A stretch of DNA of 64,000 bases from SAR202 cluster bacterium (GTDB lineage: Bacteria > Chloroflexota > Dehalococcoidia > Lucifugimonadales > UBA2962), in contig VFGV01000020.1 in assembly GCA_009392275.1 (NCBI GenBank), positions 1 to 64,000 on the forward strand, written 5' to 3'. Of the stretch, positions 1 through 8,947 are shown one piece after another. Each line of letters begins with the position of its first letter. Position 1 is the first letter of the stretch. The notes under the pieces were generated by a model. It was not told the origin of the DNA. It made no database searches and saw nothing but the letters and a program-made list of their open reading frames with translations. Both the position numbers and the translations under genes were made by a program.

Positions 1-266
1 GATTTACCTGCTCCATTTTTACCAATAATGCCTAATTTGCTGCCCTCTTCCAGCTCAAAAGATATATTTTTAAGTGCCCAAATTATGTCGGTTGCTTGAT
101 CGGAGTTCTCTCCGAATGAAGAAAGCTTACGAATTTGCCTAAATGTTCGGGCCGGCTTAGTTACGGTCCGAAATACAGCTCCGCCTAAAGTATCCGCTGC
201 TTCCTCCTGCACACCAATTCTGTAGCGCTTAGAAATGTTTTCCACTTTTATTGCGTAATTACTCAT
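1..266 (-). CDS. Polysaccharide ABC exporter ATP-binding subunit (Wzt/TagH-like), 3' part missing
   Basis: Only the first 88 codons lie in the window; the gene runs off the left edge. The translation begins MSNYAIKVENISKRYRIG and reaches the Walker A motif GKNGAGKS at residues 82-89, right at the cut. A stretch of about 35 residues (roughly 20-55) separates the first beta strand region from the ALKNISF strand. Such an insertion is typical of O-antigen/teichoic-acid exporter ATPases and absent from most importers. It starts 11 nt after the permease stop in the same leftward operon, so it should energise export of the fucose-containing glycan made by the upstream genes. Family assignment is firm; the exported polymer is inferred. 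Confidence 0.9.
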   Translation of the reverse strand, partial: MSNYAIKVENISKRYRIGVQEEAADTLGGAVFRTVTKPARTFRQIRKLSSFGENSDQATDIIWALKNISFELEEGSKLGIIGKNGAGK

Positions 267-277
267 CTTAATAAGCC

Positions 278-1111
278 TTACATAACATCCGCAAAGATAC
301 GTTCGGTAAATTTAAAGTATGTCAGTCCAATCACCGCCAAAACCAAAGTGACGATAGTTCCAACAATTATCAGATCCCAGGGCATTGGGGTAGCTCCTAA
401 TAATGCAGACCTAAACCCTTCAATGACCCCAGCCATAGGGTTTAGACCATAAATCAATCGGTATTTATCTGGAATAATACTAACGGGATACACCACAGGG
501 GAGGCATACATCATGCCTTGGACTAGAAACGATATACCATGCCTAACATCTCTATATTGAATTGCTAGGGCCGTGAACAGTGAGCCTAGGCTTACGGATA
601 ACACAACCATTAATAATAGCAAGGCCGGTAAAAACAAAACCCAAAGTGTAGGACTGACTTGGTACCAAATCATTAATACGATAACCAATATGAATGCAAT
701 AAAAAAGTCCACCAGAGTTGATAAAACTGTGGACATTGGCAAAACTATTCTTGGGAAAAACACCTTGCTCAATAAATTCGAATTTTGAATTAAACTTCCT
801 GTGGTTAACATTAAAGAATTAGAAAAATAAGCCCAAGGAACTAATGCTGTATAACTGAAAACCGCATAATCCATTCCGTTCGTATTTATTTTGACTAATT
901 TGCCAAAGATCACTGTGAACACAATCATAAGAAACAAAGGTTGAAGCACAGCCCAGCCGATTCCCAAAACTGATTGAGTATATCTAGCTTTTATATCACG
1001 TAAAACTAAATACAACAGCATATCTCGGTATTGCCAAAGATCTCTAACAGTCAAAATATCCCAGGCATTCCTCGGCTTTATAACGGTTACTTGTTTTTCA
1101 GAATGAATCAT
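278..1111 (-). CDS. Polysaccharide ABC exporter permease (Wzm/TagG-like, ABC-2 family)
   Basis: A 277-residue ABC-2-type membrane protein. The cytoplasmic N-terminus carries the family hallmark DIKARYTQSVLGIGWAVLQP (about residues 39-58). About six hydrophobic segments follow, and the C-terminal part contains the typical NPMAGVIEGFRSALLG stretch. Length matches Wzm/KpsM/TagG proteins (260-290 aa). It starts at ATG 1111, 12 nt after the fcl stop, and is followed by the ATPase, giving the standard gene order of an ABC-dependent surface polysaccharide export locus. It would form the membrane channel that moves a lipid-linked glycan across the cytoplasmic membrane. Confidence 0.95.
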   Translation of the reverse strand: MIHSEKQVTVIKPRNAWDILTVRDLWQYRDMLLYLVLRDIKARYTQSVLGIGWAVLQPLFLMIVFTVIFGKLVKINTNGMDYAVFSYTALVPWAYFSNSLMLTTGSLIQNSNLLSKVFFPRIVLPMSTVLSTLVDFFIAFILVIVLMIWYQVSPTLWVLFLPALLLLMVVLSVSLGSLFTALAIQYRDVRHGISFLVQGMMYASPVVYPVSIIPDKYRLIYGLNPMAGVIEGFRSALLGATPMPWDLIIVGTIVTLVLAVIGLTYFKFTERIFADVM

Positions 1112-1123
1112 TTATGAGTAATA

Positions 1124-2095
1124 TTATTGACGGCGAGATAAATTTGAATTGACATACCAATCTGCAGTTTCTTTTAAGCCAATGTCTAGTTTTGTTTTCG
1201 CCTCAAAACCAAACTTTTTTAACGCTCTGGATGTATCCAGCTTTCTTCTGGGTTGGCCGTCTGGTTTGCTGGAATCCCATATAAATCTGCCATCGTATCC
1301 AGTCGCCATAGCAATTTTTGAAACTAATGACTTAATCGTAACTTCTTCACCAGATCCCAAATTAACTGGTTCCGAGTCATTATAAAACTCCGTCGCAGCA
1401 ACAATACCCGTTGCGGCATCATCAACAAACAGAAATTCCCTAGAAGCAGAACCTGTTCCCCAAACCTCTACATCATCTAAATGTTCATCTTTTGCTTTGA
1501 CACATTTTTTTATCAAAGCAGGGATAACATGGCTGCTACTATCATCAAAATTATCATTTGGACCATAAAGGTTGGCTGGCAAAAGATTGATCGAATTGAA
1601 CCCATACTGTTCTCTATACGTCTTAGACTGAATCAATAGCATCTTTTTTGCTAATCCATATGGCGCATTAGTTTCTTCTGGATATCCATCCCATAGCGCA
1701 TCTTCACTAAATGGGGTATCAGCATACTTAGGATAAGAACAAACTGTACCAACCGATACAAATTTTTCAATCTCCTGCTTCCAACAAGAATGAAATAGCT
1801 GAACACCCATCATTAGGTTCTCGTAAAAATATTCTGCAGGGTGTAATTTGTTCGCCATAATTCCACCAACTTTTGCTGCAAGATGAATAACAATATTTGG
1901 CCTGGAATCCGCCAATAATCGAACTGCGTCTTCCAGTTTCACTAAGTTGTAATTATTGCTTCTGGGAACAAATACCTCAGACACACCAGCGGCCACTAGA
2001 CGTTCAACAACCTTGGTGCCCAAGAACCCAGCACCACCTGTTACTAGTACCCTTTTATTATTCCAATAATCTTTAGAAATATGTTTCGATGCCAC
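1124..2095 (-). CDS. fcl: GDP-L-fucose synthase (GDP-4-keto-6-deoxymannose epimerase/reductase)
   Basis: A 323-residue extended short-chain dehydrogenase. It has the N-terminal nucleotide motif VTGGAGFLG (residues 18-26), HLAAKVGGIMANKLHP near 71-86 (a GDP-fucose synthase signature), the SVGTVCSYP serine region at about 114-122, and the catalytic pair Y146/K150 in YGLAKK. It converts GDP-4-keto-6-deoxy-D-mannose to GDP-L-fucose with NADPH, the step directly after Gmd. The gmd gene ends 4 nt upstream, so the two are very probably co-transcribed. The gene starts at ATG 2095 and its length is normal. It supplies the sugar donor for the polysaccharide whose exporter is encoded next. Confidence 0.96.
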   Translation of the reverse strand: MASKHISKDYWNNKRVLVTGGAGFLGTKVVERLVAAGVSEVFVPRSNNYNLVKLEDAVRLLADSRPNIVIHLAAKVGGIMANKLHPAEYFYENLMMGVQLFHSCWKQEIEKFVSVGTVCSYPKYADTPFSEDALWDGYPEETNAPYGLAKKMLLIQSKTYREQYGFNSINLLPANLYGPNDNFDDSSSHVIPALIKKCVKAKDEHLDDVEVWGTGSASREFLFVDDAATGIVAATEFYNDSEPVNLGSGEEVTIKSLVSKIAMATGYDGRFIWDSSKPDGQPRRKLDTSRALKKFGFEAKTKLDIGLKETADWYVNSNLSRRQ

Positions 2096-2099
2096 TTAA

Positions 2100-3170
2100 C
2101 TAATCCGGCCTTGAAAGCGCTTCACCAGAACCACCCCATTTATGCCAATCGATAGCATTTGACTCGACTATCTTTTTACCTTTACCAATAGGTGCGATCC
2201 CAATTGACTCCATATCTGCGTCGACCATTATAGAAATCAATCCATCTAGATAAATTTCTGGCTTCCACCCAAGTATATTTGTAGCTTTACTCGGGTCAGC
2301 CTTTAATTCATCCACCTCTATAGGTCTAAGATATCTTTTGTCTAATTTAACGAAATCTCTGTAATCTAACCCTGCATATTCAAATGCTGTTTTTACAAAA
2401 TCTTTAACGGAATGGTTTTTACCTGTACCTATCACGAAATCTTGAGGCTCATCTGTCTGAAGCATCATCCACATAGCTTCAACATACTCTGGTGCATAGC
2501 CCCAATCTCTTTTAGCATCTAAATTGCCCAAATATAATGAATCTTGTTTGCCTGCTAAAATTTTGGCTACTGCGCGTGTAACTTTTCTGGTAACAAAAGT
2601 TTCTCCACGTCTCGGACTTTCGTGATTAAACAAAATACCATTAACACAGTGGATTCCATAAGCTTCACGATAAGTGACTGTCATCCAATATGAGTAAACC
2701 TTGGCTGCAGCATAAGGACTAAGAGGAGCAAAATTTGTAGATTCGCTTTGTGGTGGAAGCGCAGACCCGAACATCTCACTACTTGAAGCTTGGTAAAAAC
2801 GTGTTGTTATGCCACTTCTTCTAATGGCTTCTAAAATTCGAATTGTTCCTAAGCCAGTAACATCTCCAGTAAAAGTAGGCATATCGAAACTTACCCTTAC
2901 ATGGCTTTGGGCACCCAAATTGTATATCTCATCAGGCTTTAGGTTATAAATTAAGTTCACTAATTGCTCTGAATTTGTTAAATCACCATGATGCAAAAAT
3001 AAATTTGTATTGGATTCATGAGGATCTACATAAATATGATCAATTCGAGAGGTATTAAAAGTGCTGGATCGCCTAATAATTCCATGCACTTCGTATCCCT
3101 TTGAAAGAAGCATTTCTGCTAAATAAGATCCATCCTGACCTGTAATACCGGTGATTAACGCACGCTTCAA
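2100..3170 (-). CDS. gmd: GDP-mannose 4,6-dehydratase
   Basis: A 356-residue NADP-dependent sugar-nucleotide dehydratase. Motifs are [12 protein letters not shown] at residues 8-19 (glycine-rich cofactor loop), [11 protein letters not shown] near 60, the active-site SSSEMFG at about 129-135, Y153/K157 in YAAAK, and [16 protein letters not shown], which is diagnostic for Gmd. It makes GDP-4-keto-6-deoxy-D-mannose, the substrate of the adjacent Fcl. First gene of the leftward gmd-fcl-permease-ATPase operon; its promoter must lie in the 245-nt divergent gap before 3416. Start ATG 3170. No anomalies seen. Confidence 0.97.
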   Translation of the reverse strand: MKRALITGITGQDGSYLAEMLLSKGYEVHGIIRRSSTFNTSRIDHIYVDPHESNTNLFLHHGDLTNSEQLVNLIYNLKPDEIYNLGAQSHVRVSFDMPTFTGDVTGLGTIRILEAIRRSGITTRFYQASSSEMFGSALPPQSESTNFAPLSPYAAAKVYSYWMTVTYREAYGIHCVNGILFNHESPRRGETFVTRKVTRAVAKILAGKQDSLYLGNLDAKRDWGYAPEYVEAMWMMLQTDEPQDFVIGTGKNHSVKDFVKTAFEYAGLDYRDFVKLDKRYLRPIEVDELKADPSKATNILGWKPEIYLDGLISIMVDADMESIGIAPIGKGKKIVESNAIDWHKWGGSGEALSRPD

Positions 3171-3339
3171 TTCAATTTAACCTTTAAAATAATATTCTGT
3201 TCCAACATTTTGCTAACCATTATCTCCTATAACGCGTTTTGTATGGATAGGGATAGTAACTGTAATTTGGTTTAATTAGTAGAAATTAAGATTACTACGG
3301 TATCCACATGGATTGAAGGTCAATCGAGTCTCAGATACG

Positions 3340-3351
3340 CTAATTAATTAG
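3340..3351. repeat. 12-bp perfect palindrome in the gmd/ugd divergent intergenic region
   Basis: CTAATTAATTAG is a perfect AT-rich palindrome in the 245-nt gap between the leftward gmd and rightward nucleotide-sugar dehydrogenase genes. Two partial copies of the core (TAATTA-like) lie within 40 nt downstream. It is a plausible regulator site shared by divergent promoters. In a genome this AT-rich, chance occurrence is also quite possible. Confidence 0.3.
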
Positions 3352-3404
3352 AATGGTTTATTACTATAGTGCTAATTCCAATTAATTACTTAGATTTATA
3401 TATC

Positions 3405-3410
3405 AGGAGA
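3405..3410 (+). promoter_or_regulatory. Shine-Dalgarno site that points to an ATA start codon
   Basis: AGGAGA at 3405-3410 is the only good ribosome-binding site before the nucleotide-sugar dehydrogenase. It is followed by AACAA and then ATA at 3416. From the in-frame TAA at 3383 up to the GTG at 3494 there is no ATG, GTG or TTG in this frame. Confidence 0.7.
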
Positions 3411-3415
3411 AACAA

Positions 3416-4732
3416 ATAACTAAACTTGGAGTAATAGGAGCAGGGCCTGTTGGACTAGTAACAGCAGCAGGCTTCGCATCCTTAGAAAACGAAGTGATGT
3501 GCGTCGAAAGCAACCAGGCTATCCTGTCAGATGTTTCATCCGGGAAAATTCCTATTTTTGAGCCAGAACTTGAAACTCTGGTAAATCAATCTATAGAAAG
3601 TAAGAAGCTACAATTCACAGATCAAATTAAAGATGTACTTGAATTCGCAGAGGTAATATTCATATGTGTGGGTACCCCACAAGGAGAAACCGGCAAAGCA
3701 GATCTGAGTCAAATAGAATCAGTAGCGATTGACATAGCTGAAAATTTGAACGGCTACAAATTACTAGTAGAGAAAAGCACTGTTCCAGTAGGAACGCATA
3801 TTAGATTGAAGAACACTATGTCTACTTACCTAAAAGATAATATCGGCTTTGACATTGCATGTGTACCTGAATTCTTAAGAGAAGGAAACGCGATTAAGGA
3901 TTTCTTTAATCCTGATCGAGTAATTCTAGGTGTAGAATCTGAAAATTCACGGCAATTGCTAACGGATATATACCGAAAGTTTGAATGTCCTAAAATTTGG
4001 ACAAATCCCGCGACTGCAGAACTAATAAAATATGCTTCAAACGGGTTCTTAGCGATGAAGATCTCTTACTCGAACATGTTGGCTGATATATGTGAGGCCA
4101 CGGGCGCTGATATCGACTCTCTCATAGAAGGAATTGGACAAGATTCAAGAATAGGTAAAGCATTTATTAACCCTGGAGTAGGATATGGGGGAAGCTGTCT
4201 ACCAAAAGACGTTAGTGCTTTTATCGATATTTTTGATCAGAATAATGTGAATAACGGGTTACTAAAGGAAGTGGATTCTATTAATCGATTACGGCCACAC
4301 CGAATAATAACAAAATTAAAATCTTCGATACAAAATCTAGCAAATAAGAGAATTGCAGTATGGGGATTAGCTTTCAAACCAAACACGGATGACGTTAGAA
4401 ACGCACCGAGCTTAGAAGTGGTAAGTAAGCTGATCGAAGAAAAAGCCACGGTTAATTGTCATGATCCGCAAGCAACGAATCAATTCAAGAAAGCTTTTAA
4501 CCAAAATTCAAACATAAACTTTTATGATGACATGTATGAAAGTGTAAGAGAATGTGATGCACTTATAATTCTTACTGAGTGGCCTGATTATTTGTCAACT
4601 AAATTAGGCGAATTGAAAGATAAGATGAATAACCCTCTGATTGTGGATGGAAGAGGTATATTTAAACCTAGTGAGATTCAAAAGTCTGGATTCGAATATA
4701 AAGCTTTTGGTTTAAAAGAAAATAATAATTGA
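3416..4732 (+). CDS. UDP-glucose/GDP-mannose-type nucleotide-sugar 6-dehydrogenase, apparent ATA start
   Basis: A 438-residue nucleotide-sugar dehydrogenase, probably UDP-glucose 6-dehydrogenase (UDP-Glc to UDP-GlcA, 2 NAD+). From the ATA at 3416 the protein begins (M)TKLGVIGAGPVG, which restores the obligatory NAD-binding GxGxxG loop at residues 7-12. The first canonical start codon, GTG at 3494, would delete that loop. Further motifs are VPEFLREGNAIKDFFNPDR, the lysine region ASNGFLAMKISYSNM and the catalytic cysteine in GVGYGGSCLPKD. Length with the ATA start is normal for the family. UDP-GlcA made here would suit the epimerase encoded at 6938. A sequencing or strain variant of ATG is the alternative explanation for the start. 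Confidence 0.88.
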   Translation: MTKLGVIGAGPVGLVTAAGFASLENEVMCVESNQAILSDVSSGKIPIFEPELETLVNQSIESKKLQFTDQIKDVLEFAEVIFICVGTPQGETGKADLSQIESVAIDIAENLNGYKLLVEKSTVPVGTHIRLKNTMSTYLKDNIGFDIACVPEFLREGNAIKDFFNPDRVILGVESENSRQLLTDIYRKFECPKIWTNPATAELIKYASNGFLAMKISYSNMLADICEATGADIDSLIEGIGQDSRIGKAFINPGVGYGGSCLPKDVSAFIDIFDQNNVNNGLLKEVDSINRLRPHRIITKLKSSIQNLANKRIAVWGLAFKPNTDDVRNAPSLEVVSKLIEEKATVNCHDPQATNQFKKAFNQNSNINFYDDMYESVRECDALIILTEWPDYLSTKLGELKDKMNNPLIVDGRGIFKPSEIQKSGFEYKAFGLKENNN

Positions 4733-4778
4733 TAACTAAGTAATTAATTAACAAAGCAAAACAGGAATTATTGAACTA

Positions 4779-6941
4779 GTGAGACAGGTACTTATAAATA
4801 AGCAGGGCAAATTGACCGTTGCTGACATCCCAGCTCCAACAGTTGAGCCAGGTAAAGTTTTAGTTAGAACAGAATATTCTGTGATTAGTCCGGGCACTGA
4901 AGTTGCCACCATTAAACATCATAGCGCTGGACTTGTATCTAAGGCCATATCCAAGCCAGAATTAATAGGCAAGGTTGCTGATCAGGTTATGAAAAAGGGA
5001 GCAAAAGAAACGGTTGAATTTCTAAAAGATAACCTTACTCGTTGGACAGCTCTTGGGTATAGCGCATCTGGCACTATTTTAGAAGTTGGTGAAGGCGTCT
5101 CGAAACTAAAAGCGGGAGACAAAGTAGCATGTATTGGGGCTGAATATGCTTACCATGCAGATATCATATGTGTCCCTGAAAATTTGGCAGTCCATGTACC
5201 TCAGGAAGTGAGTTTTAAAAATGCTGCTTTTGCGCCGATAGCAGCTATAGCTATGCAGGCCACCCGTAAATGTGAAATCTCGATAGGTGAAACTGCGGCT
5301 GTAATTGGTTTAGGTTTGGTAGGGCTCTTAGCATGTCGAATATTAAGTCTTAGTGGATGTCATGTAATAGGGATTGATCCAAGCGAAAACCGCAGAAAAC
5401 TTGCTATGAAAATGGGGGCGATTGATTCAGTCGCAGGCAACGAAGCGAGCAAATCATTGATCGAATCTCACACTACTGGATTGGGTGTCGATGTCTCGGT
5501 AATTACAGCGGCATCAGAAACAAGTGAGCCATTAATTCTTGGGGCAGAGCTCTGTAGAGAGGGCGGCAAATTAGTGGTGGTGGGAGATGTAAAACTAGAT
5601 ATTGACCGTAACATCATGTACCGAAAAGAACTCGATCTTATAATGTCTAGATCCACAGGTCCCGGAAGGTATGACTTCGACTATGAGAATAAGGGGCTAG
5701 ATTATCCCAGCCAATATGTTAGATGGACAGAAGCTGGCAATGTCGATTCCTGCCTTAAACTTATGGCTAATGAGTCCCTAGATGTTAATCCCATTATTAC
5801 CACTCAAATAACTGTAGATAATATAGATAAAGCTTACGAGCTTCTTTCCACACAAGATTCAACAGTGGCAGTATTAATAAGTTATTCAGAATCATCAAAA
5901 AAGTCTAACCTCTCTACTAAATTAGATATAAAGCCATTAAAGCCTTTAGATTCTAGTGTGATTGGAGCAGCAGTAATCGGAACAGGGGAATTTTCTAAAG
6001 CTATTACTTTGCCTGTTATTCGCGCAAGTAATGATTTCAATTTAATAGGAGTAGCAAATCGAACTGGTCATACAGCAGAACATGCTGCACGAGTATTCGG
6101 TGCAAGCTACGCAACTACCAATAGCAAAACATTGTTTAAGGATGAATCTGTACAAGCAATTTGGATAAACACAGCTCACAACAGCCATGCAAGCTTAGCG
6201 ATTCAAGCAATTAATTCCGGTAAACATGTCTTTCTTGAAAAACCGATAGCTCTAAATATAAAAGACGCTCAGAAAGTCCTTAATACTTCTTTGAAATCAG
6301 ATACTCAATTGATGTTGGGATTTAACAGACGGTTTGCTCCAGCATCTCTATACGCATCAACCATCTCGAAGGAGGCTCAAAGCGCAAAGCACATAATTTA
6401 TAGAGTAAGGGGCGATTCCATACCAAAAAACCATTGGCTTAATGATGATGAAATTGGAGGAGGCAGATTGCTAGGAGAAGCAGTCCATTTCTTAGACTGG
6501 ATGACTTGGATAATAGACAAAGAACCGATAAGTGTGCAAGCAACCCAATCCGGTAGTGACCCCAATAGCTTTAGTATCACATTGTCATATGCAGATGGAA
6601 GCTTAGGCACAGTAGTGTATTCAATGATGGGATCTCCAGACATGCAAAAAGAAAGTATAGACATATTAATGGGTAATACAACCTTAGTGATCGATAATTT
6701 CGAAAAAGTTAAGGTTTGTAAAAAGGGTAAAAGAGATAAATATTTGAAATTAAGTGGCAAAGGACATAAAGAACAACTAGTATCTTTTCTAAAATCCATC
6801 AACACAGGAACTCGAGCTCACCCCAACGCCTCGGATGGTGTAAGGGCCACAGCTTGTGCGATTGCTGCTTTGAAATCGATTAGAAATGGTTGCTCGGAAA
6901 TATTAGATCCGTCCTTATGGGCCATAAAAGAATCCTCATGA
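4779..6941 (+). CDS. Two-domain oxidoreductase: zinc-less alcohol-dehydrogenase domain fused to Gfo/Idh/MocA domain
   Basis: A 720-residue fusion protein. Residues 1-365 form an MDR/alcohol dehydrogenase-like unit with a GroES-like N-terminus and a Rossmann loop VIGLGLVGLLACRIL near 175-190. The usual catalytic-zinc cysteine near residue 40 is absent (SVISPGTEV). Residues 390-720 form a Gfo/Idh/MocA dehydrogenase with AAVIGTGEFSKAITLP and the conserved LEKPIALN motif. Such bi-domain proteins occur in surface polysaccharide and glycosaminoglycan-like loci, where they are thought to act on sugar nucleotides or glycosides; the exact reaction is not known to me. It starts at GTG 4779 behind a weak AGGAA. 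Its stop overlaps the start of the next epimerase (ATGA), so the two are translationally coupled. Confidence 0.85.
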   Translation: MRQVLINKQGKLTVADIPAPTVEPGKVLVRTEYSVISPGTEVATIKHHSAGLVSKAISKPELIGKVADQVMKKGAKETVEFLKDNLTRWTALGYSASGTILEVGEGVSKLKAGDKVACIGAEYAYHADIICVPENLAVHVPQEVSFKNAAFAPIAAIAMQATRKCEISIGETAAVIGLGLVGLLACRILSLSGCHVIGIDPSENRRKLAMKMGAIDSVAGNEASKSLIESHTTGLGVDVSVITAASETSEPLILGAELCREGGKLVVVGDVKLDIDRNIMYRKELDLIMSRSTGPGRYDFDYENKGLDYPSQYVRWTEAGNVDSCLKLMANESLDVNPIITTQITVDNIDKAYELLSTQDSTVAVLISYSESSKKSNLSTKLDIKPLKPLDSSVIGAAVIGTGEFSKAITLPVIRASNDFNLIGVANRTGHTAEHAARVFGASYATTNSKTLFKDESVQAIWINTAHNSHASLAIQAINSGKHVFLEKPIALNIKDAQKVLNTSLKSDTQLMLGFNRRFAPASLYASTISKEAQSAKHIIYRVRGDSIPKNHWLNDDEIGGGRLLGEAVHFLDWMTWIIDKEPISVQATQSGSDPNSFSITLSYADGSLGTVVYSMMGSPDMQKESIDILMGNTTLVIDNFEKVKVCKKGKRDKYLKLSGKGHKEQLVSFLKSINTGTRAHPNASDGVRATACAIAALKSIRNGCSEILDPSLWAIKESS

Positions 6942-7942
6942 AAACATATATCGTAACTGGCTGTGCAGGAATGATCGGTTGGCGTGTAACCGAATTGCTT
7001 ATTAGCAATGGAGCGAATGTTCTTGGGATTGATGACTTAAATCAAGCTTATGACAATCGAATTAAAATTTGGCGCCTTTCACAACTTAAAAAACATCCGG
7101 GTTTTGAATTTTATGAAAGTGATATTACTCAATTAGAGACACTAAATAGCATATTCGATAAACAGTCCAAGGCCAAAAGTTTTGACGGATTAATCCACCT
7201 AGCCGCCAGAGCTGGAGTTCGCCAATCCATACTAGATCCAAAGGATTATTATTCTGTTAATTTGAACGGGACACTAAACTTGTTAGAGGCCTGTAAAGAT
7301 TTAAATGTAGCAAAATTTGTCCTTGCTTCTACTTCTAGCATATACGGCGATGGAACCTCTTCATTATCTATTGATAATCGACTATCAGAAGATTTGAGAA
7401 CTGATAGCCCAATATCACCATATGCTGCTTCAAAAAAAGCAGCTGAAGTATGTGCATACACGTTCCACCACCTATATGGAATAGATGTTTCAGTGCTTAG
7501 ATACTTTACAGTTTACGGCCCTGCAGGTCGCCCAGACATGAGTCTTTTTAGATTTGTACAGAAAATCTATGAGGGCTGGCCGATTACCGTTTTTGGAGAT
7601 GGCACGCAATCAAGAGACTTTACTTATGTTGATGATATTGCCAGAGGTACTCTCGCATCTTTAAAACGACTTGACTTCGAGATAATAAATCTGGGTTCAG
7701 GAATACCGATAGTGCTTTTAGACGCAATCAAAACTATTGAATCAGTCATCGGAAAAAAAGCGATAATTACCAATGAACCTGCTCATCCTACTGATGTAAA
7801 AGAGACTTGGGCCGATAATTCAAAAGCACAGGAAATACTTAATTGGTCGCCTGAAGTTAGCTTCGAAAATGGCGTCAAAGAATTGGTAGATTGGTACCAG
7901 AAAAACCAAACCTGGGCACGTGAACTAAACTCGGTTTCCTAA
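6938..7942 (+). CDS. NAD-dependent sugar-nucleotide epimerase, UDP-glucuronate 4-epimerase-like
   Basis: A 334-residue extended SDR. The start chosen is ATG 6938, whose ATGA overlaps the TGA of the preceding gene; an in-frame start 16 codons earlier exists but would only add residues before MKTYIVTG. The protein has GCAGMIG at residues 8-14, HLAARAGVRQSI, ASTSSIYG, the catalytic Y-x3-K in YAASKKAAE, and RYFTVYGPAGRPDMS, the last being typical of UDP-glucuronate 4-epimerases. The N-terminal DDLNQAYDNRIKIWRL also resembles that group. It would convert UDP-GlcA to UDP-GalA using product of the dehydrogenase at 3416. Substrate is inferred from family resemblance and neighbours. Confidence 0.85.
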   Translation: MKTYIVTGCAGMIGWRVTELLISNGANVLGIDDLNQAYDNRIKIWRLSQLKKHPGFEFYESDITQLETLNSIFDKQSKAKSFDGLIHLAARAGVRQSILDPKDYYSVNLNGTLNLLEACKDLNVAKFVLASTSSIYGDGTSSLSIDNRLSEDLRTDSPISPYAASKKAAEVCAYTFHHLYGIDVSVLRYFTVYGPAGRPDMSLFRFVQKIYEGWPITVFGDGTQSRDFTYVDDIARGTLASLKRLDFEIINLGSGIPIVLLDAIKTIESVIGKKAIITNEPAHPTDVKETWADNSKAQEILNWSPEVSFENGVKELVDWYQKNQTWARELNSVS

Positions 7943-8007
7943 TTTAATTTCATTTCAATATAATGGGCATCAGGTTATGGTTCTATTATTAAAGTGAGTT
8001 GGTTGAG

Positions 8008-8925
8008 ATGAATATGAAACAGATGGCACTTATTGCCAATTCAACACATGAGCTTGAGTATCGACTTGATGTTTTTAAAAACATACCCGGAGACATAATG
8101 CCAAAGTCGGTCAGGCCTGAAGATCTCAGAAAATTAGGCATTTACGCTGGAGCGGCCGGTTTTTGGTTGGATAAAAGTCGAACTAAAACCATGACAGACG
8201 ATGGTGCAGGTGTCACAGTTTCCGCATTAGTAACCGGTAAATCTTACGAAAACGATTTCGATAGCGACGGCTTGATATATGAGTATCCACAATCAATACG
8301 ATCTTCAGCCTATGATCAATCTAGAATCCAAGCGACTAAAACAGCCGGACTACTTAAGCTCCCAATTTTCGTTGTAATAAAGCCAACATCTAATTCAACA
8401 CACCGAGATGTTTTCTTAGGCTGGATTGAAGCTTGGGATGATATTTCAAAATTATTTCTTATTAGTTTTGGACTCGAAGCTCCTAAAGAAATTCCAAATG
8501 GAACTGATAATGATGATGATCCATTCACATTTACCTCATCAAACAGACTATCCGATGCGAAATCCAAAAATATCAGCGAGCGTAAATTTCGCTTCAAAAT
8601 TATGAGAAGATATAAAAAAGTCTGTATGTTATGTGACATAAAGGTTACTGAGCTATTGACTGCAACACATATACGACCACCAAGTAAACTGGGATCCGAT
8701 GATGTTAGGAACGGTTTGCTGCTTTGCAATCTTCACGATAAGGCTTTTACCGAAGGGTTGTTCAGTATTAATCCTTTAACTTATGAAATTACATACCGTA
8801 ATGTTGGACCAGATAGAAATGAGCTCAATATAATTAATCAAGACCTATCTCAGCTTCCGCGAAAACCACATATTAAAGCGTTGAAGTGGCATTGGAATCA
8901 GTGGTTATCTAAAAACAGGTTATAG
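8008..8925 (+). CDS. HNH endonuclease with an N-terminal recognition-like domain
   Basis: About 305 residues from ATG 8008 (in-frame TTG 7999 and ATG 8014 are alternatives; no clear ribosome site). The C-terminal third is an HNH nuclease: CxxC at C206/C209 (KVCMLCD), H221 in THIRPP, N235 in RNGLLL and H243 in LHDKAF, resembling the HNH_2 group. The N-terminal ~160 residues contain LRKLGIYAGAAGFWLDK, TVSALVTGKSY, DGLIYEYP, LPIFVVIKP and a GWIEAW(D) segment. The same block precedes HNH domains in many bacterial proteins, and I suspect a DNA-recognition (SRA/YDG-like) role. It stands alone, with no methylase beside it, between sugar genes and msrA. A defence role is possible but unproven. Confidence 0.75.
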   Translation: MNMKQMALIANSTHELEYRLDVFKNIPGDIMPKSVRPEDLRKLGIYAGAAGFWLDKSRTKTMTDDGAGVTVSALVTGKSYENDFDSDGLIYEYPQSIRSSAYDQSRIQATKTAGLLKLPIFVVIKPTSNSTHRDVFLGWIEAWDDISKLFLISFGLEAPKEIPNGTDNDDDPFTFTSSNRLSDAKSKNISERKFRFKIMRRYKKVCMLCDIKVTELLTATHIRPPSKLGSDDVRNGLLLCNLHDKAFTEGLFSINPLTYEITYRNVGPDRNELNIINQDLSQLPRKPHIKALKWHWNQWLSKNRL

Positions 8926-8947
8926 AGTTTATCTATGGAGAAAATAA

